Source of the DNA: Paracoccaceae bacterium | GTDB taxonomy: Bacteria; Pseudomonadota; Alphaproteobacteria; Rhodobacterales; Rhodobacteraceae | Reading direction: 5' to 3' | Assembly: GCA_027492585.1 (NCBI GenBank) | Contig: JAPUEK010000033.1 | Location: forward strand, 29,543-93,542 | DNA: 64,000 nucleotides | Shown: positions 60,889 through 64,000 of the stretch, one piece after another | How the letters are laid out: each line of letters starts with the position of its first letter | Numbering within the stretch: the first letter of the stretch is position 1 | Position numbers and translations under genes: made by a program | The notes under the pieces: generated by a model | What the model was told of the DNA's origin: nothing | What the model saw: the letters and a program-made list of their open reading frames with translations, nothing else | Database searches by the model: none

Positions 60889-60945
60889 CCGGGGGCTGTC
60901 TGCCCCCGGACCCCCGAGGATATTTATGCACAGTGGATGGGGAAG
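60889..60945 (+). repeat. Dispersed hairpin + AGGATATTT element, copy 4
   Basis: CCGGGGGC (60889-60896) and GCCCCCGG (60902-60909) form an 8-bp stem with a 5-nt loop, followed by ACCCCCGAGGATATTTATGC and ACAGTGGATGGGGAAG. The tail is nearly the same as in the copy at 19142. It lies between the converging M24 and cupin genes. Confidence 0.7.
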
Positions 60946-60950
60946 GCGGT

Positions 60951-61358
60951 TCAGGACCCGGGCGGCAGGAGCCGGAAGTCGGGGAGGTCGCGCAGGAGCT
61001 GTTCGGGGCCTGCGGGGGAATAGACGACGAAGAGCGTCATCGGGCCGGCTCCGGTGTTCAGCGTCGCGTGGAAGCGGCTTTCGGGGACGTAGATCGTGCA
61101 GCCCGGCCCGACATCCTGGGTGATCGGGGTGCCGTCGTCATCCTCGACCATCTGGGTGCCGCTGCCGGAAAGGACGAGGATGATCTCCTCCGCGCCGGGG
61201 TGGTTGTGGCGGCTGTGGCCACCGCCCGGCTGGACGGTGACGATGCCGCCGGAAAAGCGTTCCGCCCCGTTGACGGAAGGGCCGACGGTCAGCGCGAGCC
61301 GGCCCCAGTCGAAGCCGAAGGCGGAGACGGTTTCGGGGCGGATGAAATAGCGGCTCAT
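60951..61358 (-). CDS. Cupin domain protein
   Basis: 135 residues, ATG 61358. Cupin motif 1 is '[21 protein letters not shown]' (about residues 45-65) with the His/His/Glu metal set, and motif 2 is '[14 protein letters not shown]' (about 89-102). A small single-domain metal-binding barrel. It overlaps the TIM-barrel gene upstream by 4 nt, so it belongs to the UPF0261 operon. Possibly an isomerase or sensor of the imported compound; no specific reaction can be given. Confidence 0.88.
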   Translation of the reverse strand: MSRYFIRPETVSAFGFDWGRLALTVGPSVNGAERFSGGIVTVQPGGGHSRHNHPGAEEIILVLSGSGTQMVEDDDGTPITQDVGPGCTIYVPESRFHATLNTGAGPMTLFVVYSPAGPEQLLRDLPDFRLLPPGS

Positions 61359-62215
61359 GATCTGTCCTTTGCGGAAGTCCCCTTGCGGAGGGGAAGCGAT
61401 TTGAAGGCGCGGGTCTGGTCGGCGATGGCCTGTTCCACCGGCAGGCGCTCCATGCTGGAGGCGCCGTAGAAGCCGTGGCAGGCGGCGCAATGGGCAAGGA
61501 TGTGGCGGGCGTCTTCCGGCATGGAGATCGGCCCGCCATGGCAGAGCACCACCACATCGGGGCGCACAGCGCGGGCGGCGGCGGCGATGGCGTCGATCTC
61601 GGCCACGCAATCGTCGAGAGATTTCGCCGAGGTCGCGCCGATCGCGCCGCCGGTCGTCACCCCCATATGGGCGACGAGGATATCGGCCCCGGCGCGGGTC
61701 ATGGCCACCGCCTCCTCCGGGGTGAAGACATAGGGCGTGGTCAGCAGGTCCAGCCGGCGGGCGGCGGCGATCATGTCCACCTCCAGCCCGTAGCCCATGC
61801 CGGTTTCCTCGAAACTCTGCCGCATCTTGCCGTCGAAAAGGCCGATGGTCGGGAAATTCTGGACACCGGAAAAGCCCATGGCCTTCAGCTCGGCCAGAAA
61901 CGGCTCCATCAGGATGAAGGGATCGGTGCCGTTGACCCCGGCCAGGACCGGGGTGTGGCGGACGACCGGCAGCACCTCCACCGCCATCTCCTTCACGATC
62001 TCGTTGGCGTTGCCATAGGCCAGAAGGCCGGAGGCGGAGCCGCGCCCCGCCATCCGGTAGCGCCCCGAATTGTAGATGATGAGGAGGTCGATCCCCCCCG
62101 CCTCTTCCGATTTCGCGGAAATCCCGGTGCCGGCGCCGCCGCCGATGATGGGGATGCCTTCGGCCACCATGGCGTGCAGGCGGGACAGGATCTGGGCGCG
62201 GGGAATGGCAGGCAT
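61355..62215 (-). CDS. PEP-hydrolase-type TIM-barrel protein (Tm-1 C-terminal half-like)
   Basis: 286 residues, ATG 62215. '[58 protein letters not shown]' is the signature of the phosphoenolpyruvate hydrolase/TIM-br_sig_trns family. '[26 protein letters not shown]' and '[18 protein letters not shown]' follow. In plants this domain is fused after a UPF0261 domain (Tm-1). Here the two are separate neighbouring genes in the same order, 10 nt apart. The natural reaction is not established. Confidence 0.85.
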   Translation of the reverse strand: MPAIPRAQILSRLHAMVAEGIPIIGGGAGTGISAKSEEAGGIDLLIIYNSGRYRMAGRGSASGLLAYGNANEIVKEMAVEVLPVVRHTPVLAGVNGTDPFILMEPFLAELKAMGFSGVQNFPTIGLFDGKMRQSFEETGMGYGLEVDMIAAARRLDLLTTPYVFTPEEAVAMTRAGADILVAHMGVTTGGAIGATSAKSLDDCVAEIDAIAAAARAVRPDVVVLCHGGPISMPEDARHILAHCAACHGFYGASSMERLPVEQAIADQTRAFKSLPLRKGTSAKDRS

Positions 62216-62225
62216 CGGATGTCCT

Positions 62226-63419
62226 TCAGGTGAGAGAGCGGAAGGCCGCGACGGCGGCTTCGGCAAAGGCGGGATCGTTGATGTGGTGCGGCAGGCGCAG
62301 GATGCGACGGTCCGGGCCAGGGTTCAGCCCCGCCTCCAGCGCCGCGAAAAGGGCGGCATCGGCGGCGGGGTCGTGGAAGGGCGCTCCCGGCGCATCGAGG
62401 GCGGAGAGGCCCCCTTCCGGGATCAGCAGGCGGACCGGCCCTTCGCACAGGTTCAGCCTCCCGGCGATCCAGGCACCGATGCGGCGGCTCTCCTCCGCCG
62501 TGGTCCGCATCAGCGTCACCTGCGGATTGTGGTGGTAGAAGAGCCGCCCGGCAAAGCGGGCAGGCACGCTGTCCGGCGTGCCGAAATTCACCATGTCGAG
62601 CGCGCCGGGCGCGCCGACCCAGGGCAGGCCCGTGCGGGCCACGGCGCCGAAGCGGTCTTCGGTGCAGGCGAGTACCCCGCCGCAAAGGAGATCCGCCACC
62701 TCGGTCGTGGTCATGTCGAGGAACCCCGACAGAAGGCCCGACTCCGCCAGCTTTTCCATGCTGCGCCCGCCGGTGCCGGTGGCGTGGAAGACGAGGCAAT
62801 CGTACTCGCCGCGCAGGCGGGCGGTGATTTCGGTGACGCAGGGGGTGGTGACGCCGAACATGGTCAGGCCGAGGGCGGGTTTGCCCTCCGCCTCCGGGGG
62901 GGCCACCGCCGCCATTCCGGCGATCGCACCGCCGGCATTGTGCAGGACCCTGCGGCTGATCCGGTTCAGCCCGGCGAGGTCGGTCACGGCGGGCATCAGG
63001 ATCAGGTCGGAAATACCGACATAGGGCGCGGTATCGCCCGAAGCCATGGTCGTCACCATGATCTTCGGCAGGCCGAGCGGCAACTCCCGCAGACCCGCCG
63101 TGATCATCGAGGTGCCGCCGCCGCCGCCAATGCCGATCACCCCGGAAAGATCCGTCTGGCGGCGGAGGAATTCGGCAAAGGCCAGACCCATGGCCGCGAC
63201 CGCCCGTCCGCGATCCGTGCCACCAAGCACCGCCGCGACACCCCCCGGATGGCAGGCCGCGACCTCCTCCGCCGGGATGTCGGCCGCAAGCGGCGCAGGC
63301 CCGCGGGTGCCGAGATCGACGATCACCGCCTCCGCCCCCCGCGCCCGGATCACCCCGGCGAGGAAGGCCAGTTCCTCCGCCTTGGTATCGGCGGTTCCCA
63401 CCACAAGGATTCTGCCCAT
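62226..63419 (-). CDS. UPF0261/Tm-1-like ATP-binding domain protein
   Basis: 397 residues, ATG 63419. '[35 protein letters not shown]' begins the first Rossmann-like domain. '[37 protein letters not shown]' is the glycine-rich core (about residues 92-128). '[12 protein letters not shown]' and '[15 protein letters not shown]' are in the second. This is the N-terminal, ATP-binding half of tomato Tm-1. The bacterial function is unknown. It heads a three-gene operon with the TIM barrel and cupin, facing an ABC transporter. Confidence 0.87.
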   Translation of the reverse strand: MGRILVVGTADTKAEELAFLAGVIRARGAEAVIVDLGTRGPAPLAADIPAEEVAACHPGGVAAVLGGTDRGRAVAAMGLAFAEFLRRQTDLSGVIGIGGGGGTSMITAGLRELPLGLPKIMVTTMASGDTAPYVGISDLILMPAVTDLAGLNRISRRVLHNAGGAIAGMAAVAPPEAEGKPALGLTMFGVTTPCVTEITARLRGEYDCLVFHATGTGGRSMEKLAESGLLSGFLDMTTTEVADLLCGGVLACTEDRFGAVARTGLPWVGAPGALDMVNFGTPDSVPARFAGRLFYHHNPQVTLMRTTAEESRRIGAWIAGRLNLCEGPVRLLIPEGGLSALDAPGAPFHDPAADAALFAALEAGLNPGPDRRILRLPHHINDPAFAEAAVAAFRSLT

Positions 63420-63450
63420 CGCCCCCTCGCCTCCTGCTGCTGGCAAGGTT

Positions 63451-63467
63451 ATCTGGTGCTACCAGAT
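63451..63467. promoter_or_regulatory. GntR-type operator 1, near the UPF0261 start
   Basis: ATCTGGT-GCT-ACCAGAT is a perfect 7-bp inverted repeat with a 3-nt centre, 32 nt before the UPF0261 start codon. It contains TGGT-N3-ACCA, the core recognised by FadR-subfamily GntR regulators. Two more copies lie on the other side of the 306-nt divergent region. Confidence 0.65.
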
Positions 63468-63621
63468 TAGCAAGGGAGGAGAGCCGGGATCTGTCGAAAA
63501 ATCCTATAGCATCCTGAAGTGGTCCTTTGAAAGGATATTTTCCCTGCAAAGTCAGCGGGATTATCCCCGAAACTGGCCCCGCAGCCCGGCAAACCGGCCT
63601 CCAGCCACCCGAGATTTATCC

Positions 63622-63668
63622 TTGACGCAGGCGAATATTTGGTAATACCAGTTCATATGGTCTGACCA
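63622..63668 (+). promoter_or_regulatory. Promoter with GntR-type operators 2 and 3, before the ABC transporter
   Basis: TTGACG (63622-63627) and TAATAC (63643-63648, 15-nt spacing) form a plausible sigma70-type promoter. Overlapping the -10 is TGGT-AAT-ACCA (63640-63650), and 18 bp further TGGT-CTG-ACCA (63658-63668). Bound repressor would block the transporter gene at 63726. The rest of 63468-63621 holds no gene that I can see. Confidence 0.6.
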
Positions 63669-63725
63669 AAGCGGCCCTCAGACGCCTGCATGGTCTTACG
63701 ATGTGCATGAAAGGGAGGAACAAAG

Positions 63726-64000
63726 ATGCGCGGGAAATTGACCGGCCTGTTTGCCGGAGTTGCACTGACGGCCCTGACCACTTCCGCCGCCTGGTCGCAG
63801 GAATTGACGATCTTCTGGGCGGAATGGGACCCGGCCAACTACCTTCAGGAACTGGTCAACGAATACGAAGCCGAGACCGGCGTGAAGGTGACCGTGGAAA
63901 CCACCCCCTGGGCGGATTTCCAGACCAAGGCCTTCACCGAATTCAACGCCAAGGGCGACAGCTACGACATGATCGTCGGCGACAGCCAATGGCTCGGCGC
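63726..64000 (+). CDS. ABC transporter extracellular solute-binding protein, family 1 (partial)
   Basis: Cut by the window edge; 91 residues seen, ATG 63726 with GGGAGG upstream. Signal peptide 'KLTGLFAGVALTALTTSAAWSQ' is followed by 'ELTIFWAEWDPANYLQELVNEYEAETGVKVTVETTPWADFQTKAFTEFNAKGDSYDMIVGDSQWLG', the N-terminal lobe of MalE/UgpB-type binding proteins. It is expected to be followed by permease and ATPase genes. The operators upstream suggest joint control with the divergent UPF0261 operon. Confidence 0.9.
   Translation, partial: MRGKLTGLFAGVALTALTTSAAWSQELTIFWAEWDPANYLQELVNEYEAETGVKVTVETTPWADFQTKAFTEFNAKGDSYDMIVGDSQWLG

Overview
The window is high-GC DNA with dense, mostly operonic genes. 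Its content (RpoH with an RluD/DUF6476 neighbour pair, a ChvE-GguAB sugar transporter, PssA/Psd, many RbsABC-type ABC genes) points to an alphaproteobacterium of the Rhodobacteraceae/Paracoccaceae type. The species cannot be fixed from the sequence alone.

Layout. (1) 1-8054: one end of a Mu-like transposable prophage. The early half reads leftwards (Ner-like protein, MuA transposase, MuB ATPase, a small protein, GemA), then a Mor-type activator that runs directly into head genes T, I and G. A divergent repressor lies at the right. The prophage end can be placed near 8054 from two copies of a 25-26 bp repeat and a terminal CA. (2) 8055-8538: host spacer DNA with a strong palindrome and three CRISPR-like repeats separated by two 31-nt spacers. 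(3) 8539-20048: housekeeping and envelope genes: oligoendopeptidase F, a membrane dipeptidase, a capsule-type glycosyltransferase with a Gfo/Idh/MocA partner, pssA-psd, a lipoprotein, a beta-barrel protein, rpoH, rluD/DUF6476 and an SDR. (4) 20791-29742: a type I-E CRISPR-Cas locus (cas3, cas8e, cse2, cas7, cas5, cas6e, cas1, cas2, array). cas2 carries an apparent 2-nt frameshift. The array is short (six repeats, five 32-nt spacers) and its repeats are heterogeneous. (5) 30091-42415: a surface-glycan or secreted-protein cluster of four glycosyltransferases, a GSCFA protein, several unknown proteins, an alpha/beta-hydrolase-like protein and a sulfatase fused to RTX repeats. (6) 42444-52737: sugar uptake (ChvE-GguA-GguB), GguC and oxidative pentose enzymes (arabinose/galactose dehydrogenase, arabonate-type dehydratase, alpha-ketoglutaric semialdehyde dehydrogenase), with a divergent GbpR-like LysR regulator. 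(7) 52908-60860: a second ribose-type ABC transporter in an operon with a YhfX-like PLP enzyme and an M20 peptidase, a ROK regulator, and a divergent M24 peptidase. (8) 60951-64000: cupin, PEP-hydrolase-type TIM barrel and UPF0261 genes (the last two resemble the two halves of plant Tm-1), divergent from a new ABC transporter whose first gene is cut by the window edge. Three TGGT-N3-ACCA operators lie between them.

Several non-coding themes recur. A hairpin plus AGGATATTT element occurs in four good copies and one degenerate copy, three of them at convergent or gene-end positions. A 22-nt palindrome (GGCAGAGG...CCTCTGCC) lies beside both CRISPR-like arrays. Strong intercistronic hairpins separate muA from muB and chvE from gguA. 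The most interesting points are the frameshifted cas2 with a decaying array, the orphan repeat trio whose repeat resembles the I-E repeat, the compact Mor-T-I-G phage arrangement, the sulfatase-RTX fusion with its glycosyltransferase neighbours, and the uncharacterised catabolic clusters at the right end.
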